In this document: piece after piece, positions 1 through 8,428 of the stretch | Layout: every line of letters begins with the position of its first letter | Position numbering within the stretch: position 1 is the first letter of the stretch | Assembly: GCA_045124315.1 (NCBI GenBank) | Contig: JBGVLO010000070.1 | Span: forward strand, 5,744 to 69,743 | From: CAG-411 sp045124315 | GTDB taxonomy: Bacteria; Bacillota; Clostridia; Lachnospirales; Lachnospiraceae | Reading direction: 5' to 3' | DNA length: 64,000 bases | Made by a program: the position numbers and the translations under genes | Notes under the pieces: model-generated | Told to the model about the DNA's origin: nothing | Seen by the model: only the letters and a program-made list of their open reading frames with translations | Databases searched by the model: none

Positions 1-1
1 G

Positions 2-61
2 GTTGTAGCAACAGGTATCCAAGGGAAGTTGTCAAAATTAGAACAGTACATTAATATATGA
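2..61 (+). CDS. 3' end of an unidentified gene
   Basis: The window opens inside a reading frame that ends at TGA 59-61; the last residues read VVATGIQGKLSKLEQYINI. It is followed about 90 bases later by a strong terminator, as expected for the end of a transcription unit. Too little is present to name a family; its place just upstream of a flagellar promoter makes a motility gene possible, but that is only inference. Confidence 0.4.
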   Translation, partial: VVATGIQGKLSKLEQYINI

Positions 62-149
62 GAAAAGAGTAAGTTTTTCTTGCATAATTGTTGTTGGTGT
101 TGTATATTATAGATAGAGATTGAGGCGTATGTTTACGGACTGCGCTGTG

Positions 150-181
150 GCGAGGCGGATGAATTCCGACCTCGCTTTTTT
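150..181 (+). terminator. Rho-independent terminator
   Basis: GCGAGG pairs with CCTCGC and CGG with CCG, with one bulged A and a 7-base loop, followed by six T. It ends the transcript of the upstream gene and insulates the flagellar promoter that follows. Confidence 0.85.
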
Positions 182-224
182 ATTGTCCCTAAAATATTTT
201 CAAGTTCGCTACGGTGTTTCTAAT

Positions 225-345
225 TGTATACATTCCCATTTGTCTCCCTACTATTCTGTTTAGAGATCTGCAAGCAAAACTCTTTTATCTGTAGTATATC
301 ATAGCTTTTTCTAAAAATGAAACGAAAAGTGCCGATATACTTATA
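225..345. repeat. Degenerate copy of the 8.4-8.7 kb region
   Basis: About 80 bases (268-345) match 8593-8680, through a shared GCAAGCAAAACTCTTTT block and the sigma-28 promoter. The block TACATTCCCATT near 230 also matches the end of the ATPase fragment at 8.43 kb, so both places keep pieces of the same decayed minus-strand gene next to the same promoter. Bases 183-310 hold nothing else recognisable. Confidence 0.6.
312..338 (+). promoter_or_regulatory. Sigma-28 (SigD/FliA) promoter for flagellin
   Basis: TAAA at 312-315, a 15-base spacer and GCCGATAT at 331-338 match the sigma-28 consensus TAAA-N15-GCCGATAA almost perfectly. This is the class of promoter that drives flagellin, and the flagellin gene is the next native gene, but the IS element now lies between them. 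Confidence 0.85.
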
Positions 346-368
346 AGGTTATAAATTTGTGGCGAAAA

Positions 369-388
369 CCCACAGGCTTGCCTGTGGG
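369..388. repeat. Left-end hairpin of the IS605-type element
   Basis: Nine perfect base pairs close a two-base loop (CCCACAGGC/GCCTGTGGG). It is nearly identical in shape and sequence to the right-end hairpin at 3235-3254. Confidence 0.65.
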
Positions 389-472
389 ATGAAAGCCGCT
401 TTTCTTTTGATTGACAATTACATAGAATATATATATAATCTATGTATAAAATATTTGAAAGATACTTCCTAT

Positions 473-688
473 ATGTTTACTTTAAAATGTGAGTATTGCG
501 GATTTGAGCAAACAATTAATAAACGAATAGATAAATATACATATTATGAATTAACCCATTGCAAACATTTATGGTGTCCTTGCAATAAGTGTAAAGAAAC
601 CCATCCAAGACCAATAACAATAGAAAAAGGATTAGTTAAACATGGTTGGGTGTTAGGTGAGTGGGATTGTTTACTAAAATTAGCGTAA
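473..688 (+). CDS. Small zinc-ribbon-like protein inside the IS
   Basis: A 71-residue protein starting MFTLKCEYCGFEQT. It has a CxxC pair at residues 6-9 and a CPCNKC cluster near 34-39, spaced as a four-Cys metal knuckle. The frame stays open upstream to 359, but that part reads through the left-end hairpin, so ATG 473 is preferred; there is no clear ribosome binding site. It sits alone between the hairpins at 369-388 and 690-711. I do not recognise a family. It may be a passenger gene of a small hairpin-ended element or a chance survivor of an older insertion. Confidence 0.4.
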   Translation: MFTLKCEYCGFEQTINKRIDKYTYYELTHCKHLWCPCNKCKETHPRPITIEKGLVKHGWVLGEWDCLLKLA

Positions 689-689
689 A

Positions 690-711
690 CCCCCTGCCTT
701 TAGGCATGGGG
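690..711. repeat. IS-type end hairpin (second type)
   Basis: CCCC and TGCC pair with GGCA and GGGG around a C/T mismatch and a TTTA loop. It has the look of an IS200/IS605 right-end hairpin but differs from those at 369 and 3235, hinting at a second element boundary. Confidence 0.5.
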
Positions 712-883
712 AGTATCAATTTCCGAAGAAGATGCGGCTTATGTTCAGCCACATCAGAATTATGGCAGTTGGAGTAAAATTATAAAACCAACCATTGAAG
801 AATGTAAATCAATTCTCAAAGCCAAACAGCTAAGAGATATTGGATTAAGAATGTTACAGGAGGAAACAAATGGCAAGACCTAA
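704..883 (+). pseudogene. 5'-truncated gene fragment upstream of the RHH gene
   Basis: An open frame with no start codon begins in the 690-711 hairpin and ends at TAA 881-883, overlapping the RHH start. It reads like real protein (the middle includes PHQNYGSWSKIIKPTIEECK) but its 5' part is missing, apparently cut by the adjoining hairpin-ended insertion. Family not recognised. Confidence 0.4.
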
Positions 884-1052
884 AAGTGATAATGTACAGA
901 TTAACATTTCCATTCCTTCTGAATGGAAGACCGAACTTGAAAACCTTGCTCGCATCTATTCTGTTGAGGAAGGCAAAACAATAACATTTCTTGATTTGAT
1001 GCGTAGAGGTATCAAGGAAAAGTATCAGTTAGGAGAAAAAGATAATGAATGA
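870..1052 (+). CDS. Ribbon-helix-helix accessory protein of the IS
   Basis: Sixty residues, MARPKSDNVQINISIPSEWK at the start, with the basic arm, short beta strand and two predicted helices of a MetJ/Arc-type DNA-binding fold. A strong AGGAGG lies 6 bases before the ATG. Its last 8 bases overlap tnpA, so the two are translationally coupled. In the IS200/IS605 group such small RHH genes sometimes precede tnpA; the likely role is repression or timing of transposition, which is inference. Confidence 0.65.
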   Translation: MARPKSDNVQINISIPSEWKTELENLARIYSVEEGKTITFLDLMRRGIKEKYQLGEKDNE

Positions 1053-1458
1053 GGAACAGTATCATAGTGCTTCGCATTGTAAATATCTGATACAGTATCA
1101 TATTATATGGTGTCCTAAATTTAGATTTTCGGTCTTAAAAGGTAATGTTGAAGATACTTTAAAGCAGATACTACAGAAAATCTGCGATAATTATAAGTAT
1201 CACATAAAGGCACTTGAGGTGATGCCTGACCATATACATATATTTATAGATGTTCCACAGACAGTTGCACCCTGTGATGTTGTAAGAACATTGAAAAGTA
1301 TTAGTGCTATTGAGTTGTTCAAAGTATATCCGCAGTTAAAGCAGTTTTATTCAAGATGCGGTGTTTTGTGGTCAAGAGGGTATTTTGTATCAACGGTAGG
1401 GCACATAAGTGAAGCTACAGTAATTAAATATATTGAGGAGCAGAAAAGTCATGATTGA
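1045..1458 (+). CDS. tnpA: IS200/IS605 transposase TnpA (Y1 HUH)
   Basis: A 137-residue single-strand transposase. The HUH metal motif is H63-I-H65 in MPDHIHIFI, and the catalytic tyrosine is Y129 in the C-terminal helix (ATVIKYIEEQ). Length and motif order match the family. A ribosome binding site (GGAG, 9 bases upstream) lies inside the RHH gene. TnpA cuts and joins one DNA strand at hairpins near the element ends; candidates lie at 369-388 and 3235-3254. Nothing in the sequence suggests inactivation. Confidence 0.92.
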   Translation: MNEEQYHSASHCKYLIQYHIIWCPKFRFSVLKGNVEDTLKQILQKICDNYKYHIKALEVMPDHIHIFIDVPQTVAPCDVVRTLKSISAIELFKVYPQLKQFYSRCGVLWSRGYFVSTVGHISEATVIKYIEEQKSHD

Positions 1459-3061
1459 TGAAGAATACAGTAAAATTTTAAAACAATATCATAAACTTTC
1501 TGACAGGCATATTTTAGTTGTTGAGACTGATATGCCTTATTCTGATATACAAAAGGTTGTCACGCTTTCTGATAAGATTCGCAAAGCAGGTAATGAACTT
1601 GTTGGTATTATGAGAAAGAATTATGACCAGTTAATTAGAACAAAGAAATGCCGTAAACTGCTCAAACTGTATGGTGCTACAGAGAATAAAACTAAACGTA
1701 AGTTTTTAGCTAATCAGCTTAATGAAATGCAAAAACAGTATAATATCACATGGGATTTTTGCAGAACTGCAATGATACCGATAGGTAAGAAATATGGTAT
1801 AGATGCTGTATTTGCTCTCACTAAAGCCGAAGATGTGTGGAGGGGTATGGAAAAATGTCTTTATGGTAATGGAAAAAACATACATTTTTCTAAAAACGGG
1901 GAGTTGCCATGTATCAGAGCAAAGCAGATAAATCGTGGTATTCCGATATCTGTTAAAGAAAATAAACTGCAGTTTAAACTTGGTAAAACTGTTTTTGGTA
2001 TACAAATTAAAGACAGATTTCAAAATGATGAAGTGAATGCTGTTTTGTCTTATCTTTCTGAACCTAAGATTATTGACAAAAAAGCAGTTGAGACTTTTAT
2101 TGAAAATGCCTGTTGTATGGATACATACAGGCCCTGCTATGCTACTCTTGTTCCAAAGCTGATTCGGGGTAGGTACAGAGTATACCTGCATATAACCATC
2201 GAAGGGAAAGCAGTGCCTAAATATGACAGATTTGGTAATCCACGACATAAGCTTGGTAAAGGATTTATTGGAGCTGATATTGGAACACAGACAGTAGCTT
2301 ATACATCTGATGCGGAAGTAGGATTGAAAAATCTGTCTGAACGTGGCAACAGTATTCAGACTTCCGAAAAAAAGGAATATCTGCTTTACCGTGCAATGGA
2401 CAGGTCGAGGCGGGCGACTAATCCACAGAATTATAATGAAGACGGTACTGTTAAAAAAGGTCGCAAAAGTTGGAAGTATTCTAACAGATATAAGAAATTA
2501 AAAGCCAGACATACAGAATTATGTCGTATCAATGCTGTTAACAGACAACTTGCAATAAATGAAGACGCCAACCATTTGCGAAGTATCGGAGATACATTTA
2601 TTACAGAGCCTAAAAATGCAGGTAAACTGATGAAACGTGCCAAAGAGACAACTAAGAACAGCAAAGGCAGGTTCAATAGAAAAAAACGTTTTGGCAGGTC
2701 TGTTAAAAACCGTTGTCCGGGTGGATTTCAGACTACCGTGGAAAAGAAATTCAAGGTCACAGGCGGTACATACATAGAAGTCCCGAATAATTACAGAGCG
2801 AGCCAGTATGACCATACGGCAGATGACTATATCAAAAAGAAACTGTCGGACAGACTTTATAAATTAAGAGACGGTACGGAAGTCCAAAGGGACTGGTATT
2901 CATCGTTCCTTCTCTACTGCTACGATTACAAAGCACAGAGTATAGATAAAGAAAAATGTACAGCCGAATTTAGCAGACATTATGATAGAGAAAAAGACCT
3001 GATTTCTTGGATTAGAGAGAATAGGATTAAAATATTGAACAGTGGAATTAAAGTAGCTTAA
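1451..3061 (+). CDS. tnpB: TnpB-family RNA-guided nuclease without zinc finger
   Basis: A 536-residue protein starting at ATG 1451, overlapping tnpA by 8 bases; a TTG at 1433 is in frame but less likely. The RuvC-like core is visible: D276 in GADIGTQTVA, E386 in ITEPKNAG and D481 in QRDWYSS. Between the second and third motifs TnpB normally has a CxxC...CxxC zinc finger. Here the equivalent stretch (from RASQYDHTADD to LRDGTEVQRD) has no cysteines. The protein is also longer than the usual 350-450 residues, with an extended N-terminal half. TnpB proteins are guided by an RNA from the element's right end and help retain the element. Activity of this variant is unknown. Confidence 0.85.
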   Translation: MIDEEYSKILKQYHKLSDRHILVVETDMPYSDIQKVVTLSDKIRKAGNELVGIMRKNYDQLIRTKKCRKLLKLYGATENKTKRKFLANQLNEMQKQYNITWDFCRTAMIPIGKKYGIDAVFALTKAEDVWRGMEKCLYGNGKNIHFSKNGELPCIRAKQINRGIPISVKENKLQFKLGKTVFGIQIKDRFQNDEVNAVLSYLSEPKIIDKKAVETFIENACCMDTYRPCYATLVPKLIRGRYRVYLHITIEGKAVPKYDRFGNPRHKLGKGFIGADIGTQTVAYTSDAEVGLKNLSERGNSIQTSEKKEYLLYRAMDRSRRATNPQNYNEDGTVKKGRKSWKYSNRYKKLKARHTELCRINAVNRQLAINEDANHLRSIGDTFITEPKNAGKLMKRAKETTKNSKGRFNRKKRFGRSVKNRCPGGFQTTVEKKFKVTGGTYIEVPNNYRASQYDHTADDYIKKKLSDRLYKLRDGTEVQRDWYSSFLLYCYDYKAQSIDKEKCTAEFSRHYDREKDLISWIRENRIKILNSGIKVA

Positions 3062-3257
3062 CAGTAAAATAATAGGGAGATTGACTATACTTCCTTGCTG
3101 AGATGCAGAAATTTATCGTTAATGTGGTCGTTGGACTGCTTGGTAATGAAAGTCCTCACTCAAACAGATTTATACTCATATATCCAAAGTCTGAGAACGA
3201 TGTACGATTATGAGCTACACTTGGCAGTGAGAACCCCACGGGCTTGCCCGTGGGAGT
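3062..3257 (+). ncRNA. Candidate omega (guide) RNA at the IS right end
   Basis: About 180 non-coding bases follow tnpB and end in the right-end hairpin. In this family the omega RNA scaffold comes from exactly this region and its guide is the flanking DNA just past the right end. Here that flank is the first codons of flagellin (TCAGCCAGAATAATATAGCA). The call rests on position; I did not derive a full fold. Confidence 0.4.
3235..3254. repeat. Right-end hairpin of the IS605-type element
   Basis: Nine perfect pairs (CCCACGGGC/GCCCGTGGG) with a TT loop, matching the left-end hairpin. The possible TTG (3244) and GTG (3250) starts of the downstream flagellin frame lie inside it. Confidence 0.7.
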
Positions 3258-6200
3258 AGTCAGCCAGAATAATATAGCATCTATGTATGGAGACAGGATG
3301 TTAAAGAATACCAATTACAAATTGAATAAGAGTGCACAAAAGCTCTCCAGTGGATATCGTATTAATTCTGCAGCAGACAATGCAGCCGGACTTGCCATTT
3401 CCGAGAAGATGCGGGGGCAGATCAGAGGATTGAATCGTGCTAAGGATAATGTAGACGAGGGCATTCATTTTGTTGAGACGGTAGATGGTGTGATGGGAGA
3501 AGTCACAAGCATGGTTCATCGTATGCAGGAGTTGACGGTGCAGGCACTGAATGATACAAATACAGAAGAAGATAAGATTCATATTCAGCAGGAGATTGAT
3601 CAGTTATCTCAGGAAATCAATCGAATGGCAAATCAGAGTGAGTGTAACACTATGAAGGTGTTTGAGCGGCATGAGCCAACATATAGCAGTTTTAAGGGAG
3701 TAAAGACCTGGCCTATGGATGCGTTGCATACAGTGATAGATCCCAATAATACATTGGAGGTAGCTCTGTCAGAGCAGTATGATCCGTCGGAGGTAAAAGT
3801 TACCATACCAGATGGTACTTACACGACTTTGGAGTTAACCGAACAGATAGAAGAGCAATTACGGGGACAGCAACCGGAGGAAACTCGTTTTGTCTTTGAG
3901 TATGCTCCGGATTCTGTTTGTAATCTGACTTTTGAGGGTGGCACGGAGATTGAGAAGGTACAGGGAGCATTGGCATATTTATTCTACGATATCACTTCCG
4001 CAAATGATGTGGGAAATTTGATTGGAACCACACAGATTGTTGCCGGAGCACCCCTAATGATTGTTGCCGGTCAAAATGATGAATTGAAGTTTACTGTTGA
4101 TGATATGAATGGAAATACCTATTCGTTTGGGATGGTCTTAGCAGAGGGATCGTATACTAAGGAAGATTTGATCGATGCATTGAACAAGGAGTTTGAGGCA
4201 CAGGGCAATACAGATCTGGTTGCCAAGGAACATGGAGCAGATGGAGTGATGATCAGTGCGGGAGCCAGTCTGATCACCGGATTAAAGGGAAATATGTTTC
4301 GTATTGAAAAATCAAGTGAGACGATTTATAATTCGGCTTTTTACGATAATGCCATGTATGGTGAGAAGGCGGTAAAGCAGGCAAAAGTTACAGGTGAAGC
4401 ATATTATAATACATCCTTATGCAGCAAAATTTCCATCACTCAGGATAATAATAAATTAAGCTTTCGTTTAAAAGGTGAGACGAATTATACCACCATTACC
4501 ATTCCGGAAGGACGCTACACGGTTTATGATTTGTATTCTACATTAAGCAGGAAATTGTCTGCTGACCAGAAGAAAACATGGAATTTCTCTTATACAAGCA
4601 GTTATCGATATGTGAATAACTGTTATGGTTATTATAATTCGTTAATTTTAATGGCAAACGGGGAAGCTTCTAACTATGAAATAGAATTTGATACCTCAAC
4701 CCCTGTGGAGGATAGTACATACAAATCCTTGTTTGTGGATACCTATATGAATGTCAGGGATGGATCTGGAAATCTATTGACTGCACAGTTGATCGACGGT
4801 TCGGATACCTATTATCGGAGTGGAAGAGTATATACTGCAGGCCAGAAAGTTGAATTGACTGCACAGAATGGTACATTTCAGGTTAGCTGTTCTTATGTGG
4901 ATCCTGTAGATGCTATAACAAAGAGTGCAAATACTACCATCGAATTGGGAAGTCAAACATATGCAGATGTGAATGCTTTGGTAAATGATATTAATGCAAG
5001 TCTTGCATTGAATCCCACACTGAAAGATCGGGTAAAGGCACAGTATAATACTACGAATAGCAAGCTGGAGCTTGTTCCGGTGACCAAGGGAGATTTGAAT
5101 ATAAAGAGTATTTCCTGCAGTTCCAAGGATTCTACAACTTACACCGAGCTCTTCAATCAGAATGGGTTATCATACTACAGTGGGGGTTATTATTCTGTCG
5201 GAAAAGATGTGGCAGGTCAGGGAAACACAAGACCTGTGCAGGCCAGCTTTACATTAAACTATAGTCTGACAACTTCGGATACGGTAATAAATGACAGTAA
5301 TGATACCTTGATTTTGTATGTAGATGGAAAAAAGAATACGGTTAAGTTAACACATGGTACCTATTCCCAGAGTGCATTTGTCAGTGAACTGAATCGGCAG
5401 GTGAATCCACTGGGAGTGACGGTTTCTTTAAGTGGTAGCAATGCGTTAACATTTACGAGAAATCAGGCAGGAAGTAGATATTCTATTGGAATTAGTAGTT
5501 ATAATACTGGGGATACGGCTGTTTCCGGTGCGTTGATGACACCAATTCCAGTTGTTCGTACAGCAAGTAGGGATACGATTTCGGCGTCCTATATTATTTC
5601 CACCCAGCCGATTGCAAATGATTTTGAGATAACCGCAACAAATGATTATTTAAAGTTCTCTTATTCAGAGAATGGAAGTAGACAAACCTATGAAATAAAA
5701 CTTGAAAAGAAAGCCTATGCAACGGTAGATGCTCTGGTACAGGAGTTACAGTCAAAAATTGATGACAAGGTTGGAAGTGGAAAGATTAAGGTTTCAAAGA
5801 CAACGGACGGCAAGCTGAAGATCGCCACAGAAGCTTCAGACAGTATGCATCAATTGTCTGATTTTGATGGTGGTTTTTATGAATTTGTAATCAATTCCAA
5901 AAACAAAGTATCGAAGGCTCCTACTTATGTCTCAGGTTCGGTTGGACTTTCACCTACTTATGTTGTAGGTCGTGCCGATATTAAAAATAATCCGGTAACC
6001 ATTAAAAGCGGAGTCAATGATGAGTTATCCATTGATATGACCTATTTAACTGCGGATAATACGCCGACCATGGTCACACTTACTACAAAGCTGCCTGCAG
6101 GAACCTATAGCGGAGCGGATATTGCAACGAAGTTGCAGGAAGGATTAAACCAGCAGTTACAAGACAAAAGCATAGACGGTTTTTCCATCAAGGCTGCAGT

Positions 6201-7062
6201 TGGTGCAGTATTTGGGGAGACAGTTGCAGGATTTGACCCACGTACGGTAGTGAGTTTTCAGTTAGAGTCAACAGATGCTTCCAAGTTATATAATGTAACC
6301 AAGGCGTATAAGCTGGATGGTGTAAGTGGAAGTGCAGCCTATTCTGTATTTTATAAGACTTCAGGAATTCCTCGCCCTGCATCGGTTACAGGGACGAGAA
6401 ATGTATCAGATGGGGTAGAGATTACAGATGAGAATAACCAATTGCAGTTTAATGTAGACGGTGTGGATTATAGTTATACCTTTCCAAATGGAACTTACAC
6501 AGCCACTGAGTTTGAAAACCTGTTCAAACAAATGTTGCAGCAGCCGGATCAAAATGGGCAGACTGCACCGGTTGATATGGAGATTACGGATGCCGGTACT
6601 GTGAAGTTAAGTCACCAGAAGTATGGAAATCATGTGATAAAGGATATAACAGGAGGTATGGCTGGCTACATCTTCTTTTCCATTGATAATCAGGTAAATA
6701 AGTCTGGTATGCGAATTCAGGCAGGAAGTAGCAGTGGACAGGAGATTGTTCTCAACAAAATTGCGTTGAGTTTATCTCAGTTAAAGCTAGATGCAATTGA
6801 TGTAACAAGACATTCTCATGCGCAATACGCTTTGAAGAATTTGTCTTATGCTGTGGATTATTTGAATGGGAAAAGAAGTTTATATGGAGCAAAAGAGAAC
6901 CGATTGGAGGCAGCAAAACGATTGGCAGAAAATGCTTCTCTAAATTTGCAATCGGCAGAGAGTCAAATCAGGGATACCGATATGGCGGATGCAATTATGG
7001 ATTACTCCAAAGAGCAGATTTTAAGACAGGAAAATATGTCAGTCTTGGCACAGGCGAATTAA
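3250..7062 (+). CDS. fliC: Giant flagellin, start region replaced by IS end
   Basis: About 1270 residues, against 270-550 for most flagellins. The N-terminal D0/D1 part (SQNNIASMYGDRMLKNTN..KLSSGYRINSAADNAAGLA) and the C-terminal part (QILRQENMSVLAQAN) are intact, so it can in principle polymerise. The middle carries about eight degenerate repeats of the hook-IN type, each with N-[DN]-x-L-x-[FV] and later G-x-Y-[ST] followed by a helix. The native Met and ribosome binding site are gone: the frame runs into the IS right-end hairpin, with only TTG 3244 or GTG 3250 as possible starts and no Shine-Dalgarno. The first in-frame ATG, 3283, would remove part of D0. The sigma-28 promoter is 2.9 kb upstream. 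The gene may be silent, or transcribed from the IS. Confidence 0.88.
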   Translation: MGVVSQNNIASMYGDRMLKNTNYKLNKSAQKLSSGYRINSAADNAAGLAISEKMRGQIRGLNRAKDNVDEGIHFVETVDGVMGEVTSMVHRMQELTVQALNDTNTEEDKIHIQQEIDQLSQEINRMANQSECNTMKVFERHEPTYSSFKGVKTWPMDALHTVIDPNNTLEVALSEQYDPSEVKVTIPDGTYTTLELTEQIEEQLRGQQPEETRFVFEYAPDSVCNLTFEGGTEIEKVQGALAYLFYDITSANDVGNLIGTTQIVAGAPLMIVAGQNDELKFTVDDMNGNTYSFGMVLAEGSYTKEDLIDALNKEFEAQGNTDLVAKEHGADGVMISAGASLITGLKGNMFRIEKSSETIYNSAFYDNAMYGEKAVKQAKVTGEAYYNTSLCSKISITQDNNKLSFRLKGETNYTTITIPEGRYTVYDLYSTLSRKLSADQKKTWNFSYTSSYRYVNNCYGYYNSLILMANGEASNYEIEFDTSTPVEDSTYKSLFVDTYMNVRDGSGNLLTAQLIDGSDTYYRSGRVYTAGQKVELTAQNGTFQVSCSYVDPVDAITKSANTTIELGSQTYADVNALVNDINASLALNPTLKDRVKAQYNTTNSKLELVPVTKGDLNIKSISCSSKDSTTYTELFNQNGLSYYSGGYYSVGKDVAGQGNTRPVQASFTLNYSLTTSDTVINDSNDTLILYVDGKKNTVKLTHGTYSQSAFVSELNRQVNPLGVTVSLSGSNALTFTRNQAGSRYSIGISSYNTGDTAVSGALMTPIPVVRTASRDTISASYIISTQPIANDFEITATNDYLKFSYSENGSRQTYEIKLEKKAYATVDALVQELQSKIDDKVGSGKIKVSKTTDGKLKIATEASDSMHQLSDFDGGFYEFVINSKNKVSKAPTYVSGSVGLSPTYVVGRADIKNNPVTIKSGVNDELSIDMTYLTADNTPTMVTLTTKLPAGTYSGADIATKLQEGLNQQLQDKSIDGFSIKAAVGAVFGETVAGFDPRTVVSFQLESTDASKLYNVTKAYKLDGVSGSAAYSVFYKTSGIPRPASVTGTRNVSDGVEITDENNQLQFNVDGVDYSYTFPNGTYTATEFENLFKQMLQQPDQNGQTAPVDMEITDAGTVKLSHQKYGNHVIKDITGGMAGYIFFSIDNQVNKSGMRIQAGSSSGQEIVLNKIALSLSQLKLDAIDVTRHSHAQYALKNLSYAVDYLNGKRSLYGAKENRLEAAKRLAENASLNLQSAESQIRDTDMADAIMDYSKEQILRQENMSVLAQAN

Positions 7063-7208
7063 ATGAGCCAAGGAGTATTGTCATTTTTGCAGATACAGTA
7101 GGAGGGAATTTTTCTAATTATTTAATATTCTGACGAAAATGTAACTACTTAGAACTATATAATGGAATAGTTACAACAGCATAATGAGAGAAAAGGGAGA
7201 GAGAAAAA

Positions 7209-8330
7209 ATGTACATACCATATGGAAGACAATGTATTGAACAGGATGATATTGATGCAGTTGTGGAGGTATTAAAAAGTGACTATGTCACCACCGGACC
7301 TTCCGTGACTGCATTTGAGAAAGCGGTTGCGGAATACACTGGCGCAAAGTATGCGGTGGCAGTTTCTAACGGAACAGCAGCGTTACATATTGCCTGCCTG
7401 GCAGCAGGAATAAAAGAGGGGGATGAAGTGATTACAACACCTATCACTTTTGCGGCTTCCTCAAACTGCGCTCTATATTGCGGAGCAACACCGGTATTTG
7501 CGGATATTGATCCGGAAACTTATAATATTGACCCTGCAGATATTGAGCGAAAGATTACAGCACGCACGAAAGCCATTGTTGCGGTTCATTTTACCGGACA
7601 GCCTTGTAAGATGGATGAGATTCATCACATTGCGGAGAGATACCATTTGATCGTTATTGAAGATGCAGCCCATGCTCTTGGCGCAGATTACAAAGGACAA
7701 AAGATTGGTAGCATGTCAGATATGACGACTTTTAGCTTTCATCCGGTAAAACATATTACAACCGGAGAAGGTGGAATGGTTACGACGAACAATGAAGAAT
7801 TTTATGAAAAATTAGTACAATTCCGCAGTCACGGTATCACCAGGGATCCGCGTTTCTTAAGAAAAGAAGATGGTGCATGGTATTATGAACAATTAGATTT
7901 AGGATTTAATTACCGAATCACGGATATTCAGTGTGCATTAGGTATATCCCAAATGAAAAAGTTAGATCGTTTTGTTGAGAGAAGAAGAGAGATTGCTGCA
8001 AGATATGACCAGGCACTGGGAGACTGCAAGCAACTACTGTTGCCAAAACAGGAACCAGGATGTAACAATAGCTGGCATTTATATGTTGTGCAGGTTTTAG
8101 ATAAGGGAAGAAAAGAAATATTTGATGCAATGAGACAAAAGAACATTGGGGTAAATGTCCATTATATTCCGGTGTATAAGCATCCATACTACCAGGAACA
8201 TGGATACGAAAATGTGTGTTGTAAAAATGCAGAACAATATTATGAGCGTGCAATCAGTCTGCCAATGTATCCTTTGCTTACCGATGAAGAGCAGGATTAT
8301 GTGATACAGTGCTTACTGGAATGTTTGTAG
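7209..8330 (+). CDS. pseC: PseC aminotransferase (pseudaminic acid pathway)
   Basis: A 373-residue DegT/DnrJ/EryC1 PLP enzyme. The opening IPYGRQCIEQDDIDAVVEVL and its overall length are typical of PseC, which converts the 4-keto intermediate to UDP-4-amino-4,6-dideoxy-N-acetyl-beta-L-altrosamine. The Schiff-base lysine is K181 in SFHPVKHITTGEGGM. Pseudaminic acid decorates flagellin, which fits its place directly after the flagellin gene, about 145 bases away. The start follows GGGAGAGAG; a TATAAT box sits at 7158-7163 without a clear -35. Other pse genes are not in this window. A generic sugar aminotransferase is the alternative. Confidence 0.85.
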   Translation: MYIPYGRQCIEQDDIDAVVEVLKSDYVTTGPSVTAFEKAVAEYTGAKYAVAVSNGTAALHIACLAAGIKEGDEVITTPITFAASSNCALYCGATPVFADIDPETYNIDPADIERKITARTKAIVAVHFTGQPCKMDEIHHIAERYHLIVIEDAAHALGADYKGQKIGSMSDMTTFSFHPVKHITTGEGGMVTTNNEEFYEKLVQFRSHGITRDPRFLRKEDGAWYYEQLDLGFNYRITDIQCALGISQMKKLDRFVERRREIAARYDQALGDCKQLLLPKQEPGCNNSWHLYVVQVLDKGRKEIFDAMRQKNIGVNVHYIPVYKHPYYQEHGYENVCCKNAEQYYERAISLPMYPLLTDEEQDYVIQCLLECL

Positions 8331-8375
8331 AATTGAGAGATTTGTTACCAGTGTAGCAATTCGTAGGTATCATTT
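8323..8375. repeat. Family 2 dispersed repeat (half copy)
   Basis: Sequence from TGTTTGTAGAATTG to GTAGCAATTCGTAGGTATCAT matches 18303-18355 closely and is the reverse complement of the start of the copies at 26667 and 32797. It overlaps the last codons and stop of pseC. Confidence 0.7.
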
Positions 8376-8381
8376 AGATGG

Positions 8382-8415
8382 AATAGGCATGTCAGCTCAC
8401 AGTGACATGCCTATT
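8382..8415. terminator. Hairpin after pseC, possible terminator
   Basis: Thirteen perfect pairs (AATAGGCATGTCA/TGACATGCCTATT) around an 8-base loop. There is no T tract, so termination is uncertain. Confidence 0.5.
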
Positions 8416-8428
8416 CGTTGCAGTGCTT

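Larger units (their letters stand above)
360..3257 (+). mobile_element. IS200/IS605-type element(s) inserted at the flagellin start
   Basis: A block with a zinc-ribbon ORF, a ribbon-helix-helix gene, tnpA (Y1 HUH transposase) and tnpB is bounded by two look-alike hairpins: 369-388 (CCCACAGGC-TT-GCCTGTGGG) and 3235-3254 (CCCACGGGC-TT-GCCCGTGGG). Such subterminal hairpins are what TnpA recognises in this family. A third, different hairpin at 690-711 and a truncated frame at 704-883 suggest that a smaller element is nested or that two elements are joined. Exact ends are not resolved, because this family makes no target duplication. The right end abuts the flagellin coding sequence. Confidence 0.75.

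Noticed and set aside
1706..2815. Minus-strand frames inside tnpB
   Set aside because: Shadows of tnpB without binding sites or family patterns.
3244..3249. TTG 3244 as an authentic flagellin start
   Set aside because: It lies within the IS hairpin with no Shine-Dalgarno sequence; the true start was probably lost in the insertion.
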